Positions 34,339 through 48,700 of a stretch of 64,000 bases of DNA are shown piece after piece (position 1 is the stretch's first letter; each line of letters starts with the position of its first letter). This DNA is from Cocos nucifera. Its lineage: Eukaryota; Streptophyta; Magnoliopsida; Arecales; Arecaceae. The notes beneath the pieces are model-generated. The model made no database searches. It saw nothing but the letters and a program-made list of their open reading frames with translations, and had not been told where the DNA came from. A program made the translations under genes and the position numbers. The stretch covers positions 1,784,945-1,848,944 of the forward strand of contig QRFJ01000054.1 in NCBI GenBank assembly GCA_006176705.1, in the 5' to 3' direction.

Positions 34339-37337
34339 GGTCTCAAAGTCGTTGATCGTTTCTCTGGCATGACTTTGGGAACAAAATAATCGAAAACAGA
34401 TCGAAGGTATCGTGAAACAACTGGCGCTTGCGGGAGAGCATGACAAGATCGCAGCTGTGATCAATGTGTTAACCACTGAATTCACGTATTCCCCGCAGAC
34501 AAACCATAGGAAGGTCTGTCAATGGTGGAATTGTTGGAATCCGAACTTAAATTTTGTTGAAATCAGTATCTTCTTTTTTTAAAAATTTATTCCAATTTTG
34601 ATTTTTTTTTTCTATTTTGCTTTATTCTAACTTTGAAAATTTCTAATAATGTTGGTTTCTGCTGTCTTATATTATAATCTAATGGTGATGCTGTATAATT
34701 TTGGCAGGGAGGCTTAATAGGGCTTGCAGCAGCTACAGTTGGTTTGGCAACTGAAGCTGCCCAGCATCTTGAGGTTAGTAATGTAAAAAAAAGTAAATGA
34801 AACTTCCAGTACATACGATGTTACCTCTTTTTTGATACTCTGGGCTATCCGGATCCTGCTAAAATGACCTGTGCTAGATGTTGATTGTAGGCAAGTCTTT
34901 AATGCTCCATGTTAATGCCGCGAGGTGTTGATATAGGAGATGTATTCTGCTGTACATGAGGATTAGTGGCATGCATTGGCACACCACAAGAAAACTCACG
35001 ATGATGATTAGATGAAGCTTTAGCTTTTATTTTTTGAGATATTTGATTTATTGGTGACAACTTGACAATGTCTTTTTAATACTCAAGTGGTAAATCTATG
35101 ATCCAAAGTCACATAAATTTGCATGCTGCAATTTTTGAAGGTCCTCAACACCTGCATTGCTCCATCTAAACTGACATGGCCAAGAATAACCAAAACAAAG
35201 ATTCGAATCTTTGACTTTAAGGTGGCTTTTGATAGGAGTATAAGGAAAACATGCCACGTGGTATCTATGCTAGGTTCTGTTCGGTTGTCAAAAATTTTTG
35301 GAAGAGCTAAAAATTGGAATAAAATGTCGAACTTTTTTTTTTTTGAAATTGCAAAGCAGCATGTATATTTTTATACAATGATATTAATATTTTAAATAAA
35401 ATATCAACTTTAAAGAATGATACTATATATTATAACATTATAGTAAGTATATTATATTACAATGAACATGATATAAATAAATACATCATGTAGTGATATG
35501 TTATATTATAATGTTAATGTTTTAAATACTACATTAATGTAAATAATATCATGTTATTATTTTATAATCATATATATTTTTACTATATTAATAGGCATAC
35601 AATGATACCACTGTATATATAATTTTGTATAATGATATTATACTATAGCTCTAATATTAAAAACTTAAACATGAATTGTCTTATTATGTTAATGTTTACA
35701 ACATTCATATTATATAATATTATTGAAATGCAAAAATCAAATAGTAATATAAATTTTCTTATATTAATAAAATAGAATACTATGACACAATATTATAATC
35801 AAGGTTTTATATCTTGGTGGGATGGGGGATGTTTGGATTATCCTATCCTATTTTTGTGAGAAAATGATTCCAAGATGTGTTTGGGACTCTGAAACCCACT
35901 CACATGGGGATAGAAGAAGAAAGAGGAAAGAAGGAAGGAAAGAAGAAGAAAGAGGAAAGAATGAAGAAAAGGAAAAGTGAAAGGAAAAAAGAAGAAAAAT
36001 GGAAAAAAGAAAGGAAGGGGGAAGAAAAGAAAAATAAGTAAAGGAAAGAAAGGAAGATAGAAGAAAAGAAAGAAAAGAAGAAAAAAAGATAAAAAGAAAA
36101 AAAGAAAGAAAGGAAAGAATGGGAGAGAGATGGATGATATCTGACGAGACTGTTGTCGAGACGGGCTAGGATAATGGGGCATCCCGTTCCATCATTCCAT
36201 GGAGAAACCGGGACATCTTTGCCCCACGAGATTTAAAACCTTGATTGTCATATAATATAAAATAATATTAATATTAGTATAATATTAATTTAATATTAAT
36301 GTAATAAGTATTAAATATTTGCTATAATAGATATAATATGATTATAGTAGTATTGTTATATTATAATAATATTATTAATAATTATTTATAGCTTATCTAG
36401 ATATATTTTATAATGAATTTTATAATACAATAGAATAGCAATATTTTTGTGATAGTAGTATGATATATGATACATTGGCCGCTATGTTATGATACTTATG
36501 TAATCTAATGGATGCTATAAAATTAATTTCAGAGATATGATTAGAAGGATGAGAAGGGCAAAAAAAATACAATAAGATGGTTTGATTGGGCATAGCCTAT
36601 TGCAAGTATATGCCCATTTTGCAAATGGTGTTTGGCTAGCATAAGGCCCCAATTCCAAATCTTATGTTGCAATCAAACACCACCTAATTAATACATCGTA
36701 TTCTACTTAGAATACTTGGATTCAAATGAAGAGGAAGATATAGGCAATAATATTCCAATTAATGAAAAATGATAAAAAGGATTAATATAAGAACATTAGG
36801 GGTACTACTAAAAAAAAAAAGAACATTAGGGGTAGGCCAACTAGTAGGTTGCTAAGAATCGGCTTTCTATATAAACGAACCAATCAAGCTTTCCTAGAGC
36901 TCCAACAAAGCTTAATAGAAGCTATTCAATCTTGGGCCGTATGAGATTTGATACAAGCTTCTTATCAAGTTGAGCAAAACTTCCATTTATGTTAACTAGC
37001 ATTTGACCTCCACTTTCCACGCTTGGTATATTTATTAGCTGAGCTTTAGAATTTTTTTTAAGCTTGCCTCGTTTCATAGTTGAGCAAGCCCAAATGAGCC
37101 TATCAAGTGACCCTATCCCAAGATTTTCATGAACAGCTCAGATCATTTGAAGCCTAAAGAACACATGATTATACCCCATTTTATCTCCATTCACTGCACA
37201 AATGCTATGGCTTTTATAAGTAATTTGTTAGCACTAGCTTGATGGCTGATGCAATGCAGTGCCTGAGATAATTTTTTGGAAATAAATTTTAGAGATGAAT
37301 ATGATGCATCTTTTCCATGCCTGATACACAATGGCAG

Positions 37338-37409
<72 letters not shown>

Positions 37410-40400
37410 ATGCGATCATTAATCTGACCTATTACCTAATTAGCACATTTTCAATACAAGACTTTTTTTTGACTTTCATCACCAAAACTATTATTTTAAA
37501 GAACTGAAATGCCAACTTTTTATGTTGTATATTTGACTATAATTTGTCTGGGAAGATAAAATTAAGAAAATAAATAGATAAAGATGATGAATAAGGTGGA
37601 GGAGAAACAGATGGGAAGTGAGATCCATTTGTAGAAGGATTTTTTAAAAATTTTGTTAATATCATATTCATAGTTTGGATTTCATTGAGTTGGAATCAAG
37701 ACAAATCTAGAACTTTCTTAATTCAACCTATTAACTAGGTTAAAACTTCCTATCATGAGGAGTTTCTTTTTGAGAAATAATAACCATCCTCATTTTCAGC
37801 ATTTCAATATTTATTCAAAGGGGCATCCCGGTGTCTGAGACCCACCACTGCAAGGTCTAAGGAGGGTTAGATGTATGAGCTTTACCTCGCATGTGAAGAG
37901 GTTTTCATGTTTCAAACCCGTGACACCAAACTCATAATAGAGAAGCCTTACCATTGTGCCAAGGCCAGCCCTCTTTCCAATATCTATCTAAATTACAAAA
38001 AAAAAAAGAAAGAGATTTTAAATCAAATTTAGGCAATCCTGTAATTGGTTTGATGCTTACAAGAAAGGAAAAAAATTATTATCAGGCATAGCTTTTAAAC
38101 ATGTTTAGATCGATTACCTAGGAATTCTGTGGAGTTCGTTATAGTCCGAGTAATGTAAGTAAGGGTATAAGTGCTGACTTATTGAAAACATGTAAATTAT
38201 GAATCCATGCATATATTTACAAACAATTTACTGTCAATTGGACAAAACAATAAATACTTTAAATTATGATAATAAGAGATCAGAAGGGATGGGCTACTCA
38301 TTGTTCATGTACGAAGATTTGCTAATAGGAAGCTTATCAATCTAGAAACCCCAAGATAGGCAAAGATATATCTTTTCAATAATTACTTGATGTTCTTCTT
38401 TTCTGACCATTAAAATTACATCTCAAAATGTGTTAAATTGGCTCAAATAAATGGGAAAAATAGGAGGGATTTTTTAGGTTGTGTGCATATTTGTTTTGAT
38501 ATAAAGATATAGCTTCTCCCTTTTCTGATTCATTGTGTCCGTTTCCTTCATGTAATTCAGATTTTTGTGTATGATGTTTGATTTTCTATGTGAAAGATTT
38601 TGTAATACATCTTTTTTTTTTTCACTTAATTGTCAGCAAATTGTACCACCTGTACTTAATTCCTTTCTTGACCAAGACAGCAGAGTTCGGTATTGTGCTT
38701 GCGAAGCATTGTATAACATAGCAAAGGTAAGTACGGGCTTAGCAACTGCGATGGCTTATGTCTATAAATGTTGTTAGAAGAATAGTGTGCTCTTCATACT
38801 ATATGGAACTTTGATCTCTCTCTCTCTCTCTCAGGTTGTAAGAGGAGATTTCATCATATTTTTCAATAAGATATTTGATGCACTTTGTAAGCTCTCGGCA
38901 GATTCGGATGCTAATGTGCAGAGTGCTGCTCATCTTCTAGACCGGCTCATAAAGGTAAGACATGAATTTGATTTTCTTTTATTTTTTTTCAAAAATATAT
39001 CAAGTTTTTTTTGGGTTCTAGTTGTAATGTAATCTAATATATTAACCAGGATATTGTAACCGAGAGTGATCAATTCAGGTGCACTATCTGGCCCTGTTTG
39101 TTTTAGTTTTGATTCACGGTTGCCTTTTTTTGTCTAAATATAAATTTATGTTAAAATGTCATCTTCTTTGTGTATTTTAAAGCATAGAAGAATTTATACC
39201 ACTTTTGAGAGAGCGCATGAATGTACTCAACCCTTATGTACGCCAATTCTTGGTGGGATGGATCACTGTGTTGGATAGTGTTCCAGATATTGATATGCTT
39301 GGTTTCCTTCCAGATTTTCTTGATGGTAATTTTCTGAAGTATCCCTTCAAACTATTTGTGCTTGTACCTTTTAAATATCCTACACAAATGATTCATCCTC
39401 TGCAGGTTTGTTCAACATGTTAAGTGATTCCAGTCGTGAAATACGTCAACAAGCCGATTCTGCACTTTCCGAATTTCTTCAAGAAATAAAGAATTCTCCA
39501 GTAAGGCTTCTGTTCTCTGGATAAAAAGATGGTCTGAAAGGAAATTTTCTTGAAAATAGATGAGAAGTTTCTTATCATTGATCATTTTCCTCTATAGCCA
39601 CAATTAGATATCAACTTGTATCTGGTGTTTCTTTGAGATTTCTGTAGATGTTTCTTTATCGAAACAGAAATTATCAGGAGCTGCATTATTTAATAATCAA
39701 GTTCTCGAAGTATAAGATTCTAACTTGAAATGTGCATGCTATGAAGAATGTAGATTATGGTCGTATGGCTGAAATATTGGTACAAAGGGCAGGTTCTTCT
39801 GATGAATTTACTCGGTTGACAGCTATCACATGGGTATGGATAAGTTCTTCTCTTAAAGCTGTAACAGTCATGCTTTGTTTTTTGAATTGTAGCTTCTTGA
39901 CTGATGGCAATATTTTCTCAACTTTTATGATGTAAAATTTCATGCAACCTTTTCCTTTTTATCTTGTTACCTATTCTTTGGTATTAGGATAGATAATTTA
40001 TGCTTTGTCCATACTTACCTATTATTTGGTATTAGGATGGTAATTTGCACTTTGGCTATCATTATCCGTTATTTGGTATTAGGATAGATAATTTATATTT
40101 TGCCTATTTAATGATGCAGATAAATGAATTTGTAAAACTTGGTGGAGACCAGCTTGTTCCTTACTATGCAGATATACTAGGGGCTATATTACCTTGCATA
40201 TCCGATAAAGAGGAGAAGATCAGAGTGGTATGATTACTTCTTTGTTTGTTGCAGTTGCGGTCTACAGTTACTGGTTTCAGTATATTGTTGTTAATCTTTT
40301 ATGCTTGCCCTCAGGTTGCTCGTGAAACCAATGAAGAGCTTCGTGCCATTCGAGCTGATCCGGCAGAGGGATTTGATATAGGAGCCATCCTCTCTATTGC

Positions 40401-43400
40401 AAGGAGGTGCATTTTTTTGTCACCTGGGAAACACATAGGTTTAAAGGTTACTTATGCCTCTATAATTCATGTATTAATACACCTCTTGTGACTCTAAATG
40501 AGCAACAGGAGAAAGCTGTACAGGAAGTGTGGCTTGTTTGGTGCTATTATATATATATTTTTTGGGGCAATGATCATTTTAATATGAATTAGCCATTTTA
40601 TGATTTTGTGATATTGTTGTGATTTTCCTATCAGGGAATTAACTAATGAATGGGAGGCTACCCGAATTGAAGCATTGCACTGGATTGCAACTCTTTTGGC
40701 CCGGCATCGAGCTGAGGTAGTTAGTTAAAGAATTTATATGGACAATGTATGTCTTTGTATGTAAGTGGTGTGTGTTTTTTGGCTTTCTAATGTTATTTCT
40801 TCTACTTATCGTGGTTGATTGCAATTTTTATACTTAACTGAGAAGAAACAACTTTTGAACCTTTAGTATTCACAAACTGGAAATTCTGTGCATAATGGTT
40901 TTCTTTGCATGGCATAATCTGTGACTTTTGTATTTACCATTTTTCTTTTTCATATTTTTATGTGGAAATGTTTGCACCATCTGATTTCAATGCAGATGAG
41001 GTTGTAATTATGAAATTATGCAGAGAAGGTAAACCAAACCTATGTTATATTGACTTACGTATGAGTGTGTGCATGTATCTATATGTTGAATCTTTCTAAT
41101 CTTTAAAAATTTCTTCTTTGGATCTATACACAAGTGCCATACCAATGCCCATTTTGTAAATGTTTGTGCGTGTTTTAGAGTAAACTGAAGGGTCCAGATA
41201 ACATGGCTTCCACCAGATGGATAAAGGACAAGTGATGATATACTCAATTATCTGTGCAATTTTAAAAGGGAGGTCCACTTGATATATGTAGCACGGAAAA
41301 AGAATTGCAAGGCCAACTGTCCAAAACTAAGTAGAATCCTGGACCATTAAATGGCTTTAATTTAGAAAGGTGAAGGAGATTTACTTGTTTGGTATTCGGT
41401 ACCATGTACAATTTGCCAAAAAAATTTGCAATAGTGAAATAACATGGTTTTCTAAGAGGGGAGATGAGCTGTTGAAGGAACTTTTTATAAACATTAAATC
41501 CACTCCTTTACTTTGGTCTGAGGAGGTAACACGTCCATTACTTACCTTTTTGTTGACAGAATCAGCAAGATTTATATTATGCTTGATTGCTTTCCCTTTC
41601 CTCTCTCATTTAATTTAATGAAATTTGTTGCAAGAAAAATGTGCATTTATTTCTGTGTATATTGGCGAGGAGAGTTAGTTTTCAAGAATGGCTTTAATGT
41701 GGGCACATCTGGTGCAGGGGAACTAAACTATTTCTGTAACTGATCCTACACTCTTTTGTTTCTACATATTTGAGAGAAGAAGATAATTCAGATTTCACTG
41801 TCATTTGCATTCTCTAAAGCATGAGTCTGAATTGACACTGAATGTATTGATGTCTCAAATACCACCTAGGTAGAGCCTTCTTGCTTGCTTGCTTGTCAAT
41901 GCTAACATGCCCTTCTATCCAATGTTTGACCTTCCTTATAAACTGTTTGGTAAAACTTTGTTTACACACTAAAGTTAGAGCACATTACTTGGACTATAGC
42001 TTGCAATGTTTCAAGCTACTAAAGAGTGAGTTATATCTACTAAATGTACAATGGAAGTGCTCTCGTAATTTCTAATTTTGGGAATAAACCAAACCAATGC
42101 TAAATATTTTTGCTTTCTAATTTATTAACAGGGAATTTCCAAACTTAAATTGTATTAGTTATAATTCCATGAAACAAAATAATGTGTTCAGTTTTTCCCA
42201 TAATTGATGGCACATTCTTCCATTCATTGACTTGAGGCATGATTACAACAGAGTATTGCAAATGCTAATTTGTTAGGCATTGAGAAATTAAAGTTAGCAA
42301 TGTGGGTATTGTAAGACTATTAACGGTTTTGATCATGGAGCAATGGTGAGCTGAAAAAATAGGAGATTGTGACTTGTTAGCCTTTTAAACTTGTTATAGA
42401 TATGCTAGCTAGTGTTATTAAAGAGGTATGCAATATTTAATTAATTTACGTATGAAAATTATGATGAATCCTTAGATTTACCTGAGCTTCAAGTTTAAAA
42501 TTTAAAATTTAAACAAGTTGGAACTAGTTCAAATTAAGTAGATACATCTATGATGTAGGACAGAAAAAGCTTTGATACCAAATTGAGGCTGGATAGAAGG
42601 AGGAGAATGAAGAAGAGGAAAGAGAAGAGGAGGAGAAGAAGACGGGAAAAGGGCAACTCAATATCCTGTATTCTCATATTTTAATAATGCAAACTGTCTT
42701 CTCAATTAACATTAATAATGGGTTATATAGACAATCCAAAACCCTAATAAGAGTTTGCATAGAAATAAAATACTGGAGTTCTCATAAAATTCTAGTTCTA
42801 AACTCCACAAAATTCTAGTTCTAGTCCACACAAAAACAAAATTCCCTAATTCCCAAATTAATTAAAAATTTCTAACTGTTATACTTGCGCCTAATAGAAG
42901 TGTGACTGGATTTCTTATGGGACGGTCCTCTGTGAATTTGTACTTAAAAAAAAAAAAAAGGCCATATGTGTGATTAGTTGCAAAAAAGGTAACTAAAAGT
43001 GATCATTTTTTGTCTCATATAGTTCTTATGATAACTTGAGAAGTTGATGGTGTCATGGTCTTAACGTTCAAGGGACATATCCATATGGTTGACATTTTAT
43101 GGGCTTGATTAGTGGACAATGAAGGTTGTCCAAACATATGATGATTGTTGCAAAGAGCACAATGTTGAAATTGATGTGTGTTAATGAAATTAGAATGAGC
43201 ACACTAGAAAAACCCAAGGAGCCGATTGGTTGAGGTTGAACCGTTGATGTGACTCAAAGTGATCATGACATGGTCAAGTTCAATGCTGGCCAAAGGGTGG
43301 ATAAAGAAGCGGGGAATGATTGCCAAAACCTGGATTTTGAGAAAGCTTGCTTTGATGGAAAATTTAGTTACTGATGGTATTGAGAGTTAAGTACAAAGTA

Positions 43401-45736
43401 CTCCAAATTGGTTGGAGAGAGTCTTTGGAATGTGGTTGTTTGACTTCTGCGATCATGTGCAAAAAGATTGGATTTGGCTCCACTAGGGGTGGATTTTGGA
43501 TATGCAAGTGAAAGAAGCAGAAATTTGAAAGAGTTTGCAAATATTTGCATGAGACTTGGTTTGGCCAAAAGTTGGCTTTCATTGGTAATAAGTCTCAAAA
43601 GGAATTAGCAAGTTGACCCCAATATATTATAACATTGTTGTTATGGTTTATGATATTGGTATGCATGTTTCATATCGTTGAATATGTATAACTTTTCTTG
43701 TATGTAAAAATTGGTTTTGGGGTACATTTATTTGATAAGGGTGATATGAGGCCAAAAAACAATATCAGATGTTCATCCTCTTCCCCATTGTTAATAATGA
43801 GAAAGATGATCTGGTTCATATTGTTGGGCACAACTCATTTTTGACTGCTATGTCCTATTACAAATTACCATCTAAGTCTCATTCTTGACTGTTATGTCCT
43901 ATTACAAGTTACCATCTAAGTCTGACACTCATAATGACTAAGCCTTTTTCATGTAAATACATGGGAATTCCTTCTTCTAATTGATGTGTGAGATTGATGG
44001 TTTGATGTCCATGTTGTGAGTCTGCTGCTTAAAGAACTTGAATCCAATGACTGGTCACTTCATATGATTTAATTTATCTCACTTTTTTTATCAATTGAAA
44101 TAAGTATACTTGTGACATGATTGTTTATATAAGCTACTTGCATTTAGTAATATTGGAGTATTCCTTTCTTGCATTCTACAAGTTTCTATTAGTGTGTGCA
44201 TGTGCTAATTTTGTGATTTATGCTTAGGGCTGCAAATGTGTTGGGTAGTATATGTTTCAACATACACGCATGTTTATGATGAAATAAAACAGGATTACTA
44301 AAGTAGTGATGGTATCTTTTGGGTCTTATAGTTGATTTATTCAGTTGAGACTCAAAGGAATATTTCACATTGCCCCGACAACTGCTTCAGTTAGACTGTT
44401 AGGCCTTAACCTGGGAATACTTAATATTGCACTTTATATGTATGTACACAATTGTATATGTTAGTTTGACAGGGTAGCATTATCTTTTTAAATTCTGCTT
44501 AATGGTTGCTTTGTAGGGTTCGTCAATAATTTAGGCACTATAGTGTGGTAAACAGTCTGATTGTGGCTTCTGTCACTGAATGATTTTTAAGTTCCATATT
44601 TTTAGTTGGACTGGGTTGGTTCAGGTTCTAGATATTTTACATTTTCAGAATTAGTTTGGTCGGTTGCACTTTTGTGCCTCTTCTTGTTTTTCTGTAGTTG
44701 TTTCTTAATCACCTTTTTCTGCTCAAATATTTTTGGTTTGGTTTGGAGTCTTTGGACTAAAGTGGACCCAAGTCCTCGCATTTTGATCCTGATCTGATTT
44801 TACTGAAGTCAGGTCTGAATCTGGTTATTTCTGGGTTTGCTTTGATTTGGGGTCATGTCAATCTGGTCCTTTATACCTCTTGTTTTGCCAAATGTCAAGT
44901 TTATCATACACTAGTGAGTAGTGACTGTGAGGTCATTAATGCTTGCCATGTATAGAGTCATGCCCATTACATTGTTTATATTGCTATCATGGAGGCATGC
45001 ATTGATGTCTGTTTCCATGCTGTGCATGCACAGATGCATGAATTTATGTTCTTGCAAATGCCTCTCTACTCTCCCATATAAAGTGCAATGCTGTTGTGTT
45101 GCCCTTTCTAAATTTTGTGGATTTTGGTTGTCCACATTCATATTCATGTGTACATGTTGGTGGTTATGCTGGTGAAGTTGCATTTTCATGTGGTCATATT
45201 AGTAAATTTGATTGTGAAATGCCTTTTTTGTGATGTTTCTGATCCTGTCCACTTAATATACTGCTTATTATCTTTTCGGTTTGCTTGAACTTTGCTCATC
45301 TATGTGATTGCATGAACTTTATCTGAAACAGGTTATTTCATATTTGAATGAAATCTTTGGTTCCCTTCTAAGTGCACTTTCAGATCCTTCTGATGAGGTA
45401 ATTTTCTTGAATATACCCTTGATCAATTATGTTAAGATTCTTTTCTTCTGAGTGTTGTTTGTTTATCAGAAACAAGATAATGCGGCATTCATATAACCAT
45501 TTATGAATAAGGAGCCAGAACTACTTGTATATTCTTTGCAGTGTCATGTTTAACTTCATTTATTTATATTATATTTTGCATATAACTTATATATTTGCAA
45601 TGTTTTTAACTCTCTATTTTATTATTTTTGGATATTATTTTTTTGTATCTTTCAATGCTAAACCTTTGCTGAGTTCTGCTTATTGCTTTGGAATTTTGGT
45701 GACTCTTAGTGTAATCAAATGAATTGTCTGGAATTT

Positions 45737-45790
<54 letters not shown>

Positions 45791-48700
45791 TTTTATAGTT
45801 TCTGTTGTTAAGAAATCTATAACTGTGAAATTTTATTGTTGCCCCTCTGCTTTGTTGCTGAGGCTGTTTTTGCTCATCAACTGTGAGCTTTTTAATTGCG
45901 CCATTAAGTGCTGAATCCTTCAACTGGTTGTTACTTGTAATTAATTACTTGGTGACAACAATACAGAGCCTTGATGCCCAATGTAGTGATTGCAAGTAGT
46001 TCATTTCTCATCTTTTCTAGGTATTGATCTATGAATTACAAAATGCATTTACCTTGTTTTTTTATTGGTTTTGAATTTAAGTTATTGACCAGTACTGGTT
46101 CATTTTCATATGAATTGTGTAGAAGTTACAACTTCATTGACATTTGTGGAAGATGCCTAATGCCTTTTCTGTTTTTGCCTTGAGCCATATTGCTGTGTCC
46201 AAGATGGGAGGCCTTTAGTTCTTTCTTGGTATTCATGTCTTCTTAAGGGCTTGTTTGGCTATTCCTACAGGATGGGGCTTAAAATCCTCTAGGATTTGTG
46301 GATTGGGCTGTCCATTTAAGCATGGCCTTATATCAACCATACTCTACCCAGCCCAAATCCTGTGGGAAGACTAAAAAGACCTCCGTAGGTCCTTTTTTTT
46401 CTTTCTACAGCCCAAAGTCTAGAAGCTGGGCTGGATTTGGACAGCCTCTTAGAAAAGGCAAGCCCAATCCTGGAGGAATGGGCGAACAGGCCCAATTCCT
46501 AGAGGATTTTTAGCCCAATCCCGCAGGAATATCCAAATAGGCCCTAATCTGTTCATGCTGTTTCAGTTTCCTTTATTGTAAACAAATACTTCACTTTTAT
46601 TTGTGTATATGTATGGCCGGTAGGTGTCTGTTCCCTGGGCCCTGGTTGATATTGTGTGAAAGTCATCTTGTGCATTGGCTTAAAAATAATATGATAGACT
46701 GCAAGATTTAAAGTGCCGGTCCATGTCGGATGATGTTACATGTGTGCTGCAGTACCCAGTTGCACGGTATTGTGCTGTGCCACCCCATGTTCACCCATGG
46801 CAGTTTGGTTGGGTCATTGTGGCTCGGCACCAATCAAGATTTTTTTTTAAAATTATTTTTATTTTTATTTTTATTTTTGTTGTGGCATGGCATAGCATGC
46901 ACCATGCTGGTCACTGGCTGGGAACAGGCCTGCTAATGACAATTAAATCCTTGGTTGACTTCTCAGCTTTCTACAAAATATGATTCCAAATCTCCATTAC
47001 ATGTTGGAATCTTTCATGTGATTGCTGCTGCTTTACTGCAAATCAATCAAATTTTTTCCTGCATATGGTTATTTGCAGGTGGTTTTGTTGGTGCTAGAAG
47101 TGCATGCCTGCATAGCAAAAGATGATCAACACTTCCATCATCTTGTTGTTTATCTAGTCCATAACTTCCACAACGAACGTTTGCTTCTTGAAAAGTATGT
47201 ATTTTTTTCACTTTTCTTGCATCATCTTCTATACATGTTAGTGGGATGGAATTTCTTTTTATTCAATTCCTTAAGAAAAGAAAGCAAAACTATTACCTCT
47301 ACTAAAATGAAAAATAAAATGGAAATGGATCACTTGGAACATATACTAATCACAAGTTTTTGTGTGTTACATTTTCAGGCGTGGTGCTTTGATAGTACGT
47401 CGACTGTGTGTTCTTTTGGATGCAGAACGGGTTTTCCGGGAGTTTTCTACAATTCTAGAGGCTGAAGATGACTTGGATTTTGCGTCCACTATGGTCCAGG
47501 TTTTCCTTATTTGCTGAGATCTGTAGTTATCTTCTTCTTCAAAGCAAAAAAGAAAATTAACCTTGGTAATACAATTGTTTTTAATGTTTTAGGCCTTGAA
47601 TTTGATTTTACTCGCATCATCTGAATTGGCTGAGCTACGAACTCTACTGAAGCAATCATTGGTGAACTCTTCTGGCAAAGATTTATTTGTTTCTCTATAT
47701 GCTTCTTGGTGCCATTCACCAATGGCAACAATAAGTTTGTGTCTGCTAGCCCAGGTAAGCATATACTGCCATGGATTGTTCTGTGTCTTTCTTGAACCCT
47801 TAAAATCTTCTGACTTTTTACTTGCTCCACCAAAGGCATACCATCATGCCAGTTCTGTAATTCAGTCACTGGGAGAAGAAGACATAAATGTGAAGTTCTT
47901 GGTGCAGCTGGACAAGTTGATCCGCTTGCTGGAGACTCCAATTTTTGCTTACCTACGATTGCAGGTATGTACTATGGAATGGGTTTTTTGCATACTTTCT
48001 TTTGATGAGTCAAGTTTTTTTTTTTGCTCCTTTTATTTGGGGGCAAAAAAAGTCCTTGTTTTCATAGAAGGAATTCTTCAACCCAACAAACTAACCTTTT
48101 TGAGATGTTGACAAATCCAAATCTGGACTGAGTGTGCCTTCATGAGCCCTTTAGTAAGATTTTTACCTGAAAACTTGTTCTGAAATGGCCAAAAGTGCTA
48201 CTTTTTTGCTAAATGGATCCTGTTCTAAGGTAATCTTGATGAACTGTTGCTTCTAGCTGCATCAACTGATCACCATCTTTGAAAGAAGCGATAAAAGTGG
48301 ATCTTGGTTTGTAAACCATGTCTCTTAGTCTTTGGTCAGGAGGCACTCGATCCACAATTTGATGAGGTCAATTCTGTGATCTCTTGTTCCATGATCAAAC
48401 ATATCATTTAATGTCCTGTTGACCACTATCATGAATCTTTAATGAAAATGTATAGATCTTGTGATAGATTCTGTTGCAAATCTCTTAGCTGAGCTCTGGT
48501 TATTGGGTCTTTCAAGTTCATTTTTTTTGATAAAATTTTAAATGACCAGATCCCTAACTGTTATATTTTTTTTGTAGCAACTAGTCGTCATTTGTTAAGT
48601 TAGCTGCAAATCACTCATTGTCTTCACATTCTTATTTGTTGCCACCTCGTCAGGTGTTTGGCTTATCTTTTTACCCTTAAAGATCTTTGGTGATTATCTC

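Larger units (their letters stand above)
34774..38636. other. VAC14: VAC14 intron 3 (3.9 kb)
   Basis: Largely AT-rich. Between 35400 and 35780 there are many ATATTAT-type words. It hosts an inverted-repeat element, a TA microsatellite and an Au SINE, listed separately. No coding sequence was seen. Confidence 0.85.

Noticed and set aside
35838..36182. Phe-rich minus-strand frame
   Set aside because: It is the complement of the GA-rich core of an inverted-repeat element; composition only.
37818..37974. tRNA gene suggested by A- and B-box-like sequences
   Set aside because: There is no cloverleaf or anticodon arm; the whole segment matches the Au SINE layout.
41370..41618. Open frame in VAC14 intron 12 that could be an extra exon
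   Set aside because: Exons 12 and 13 join in frame and give continuous VAC14 sequence without it; the peptide resembles nothing in the family.
43364..43598. Two overlapping minus-strand frames in VAC14 intron 12
   Set aside because: They lie antisense in an intron, contain no recognised motif and overlap in different frames.
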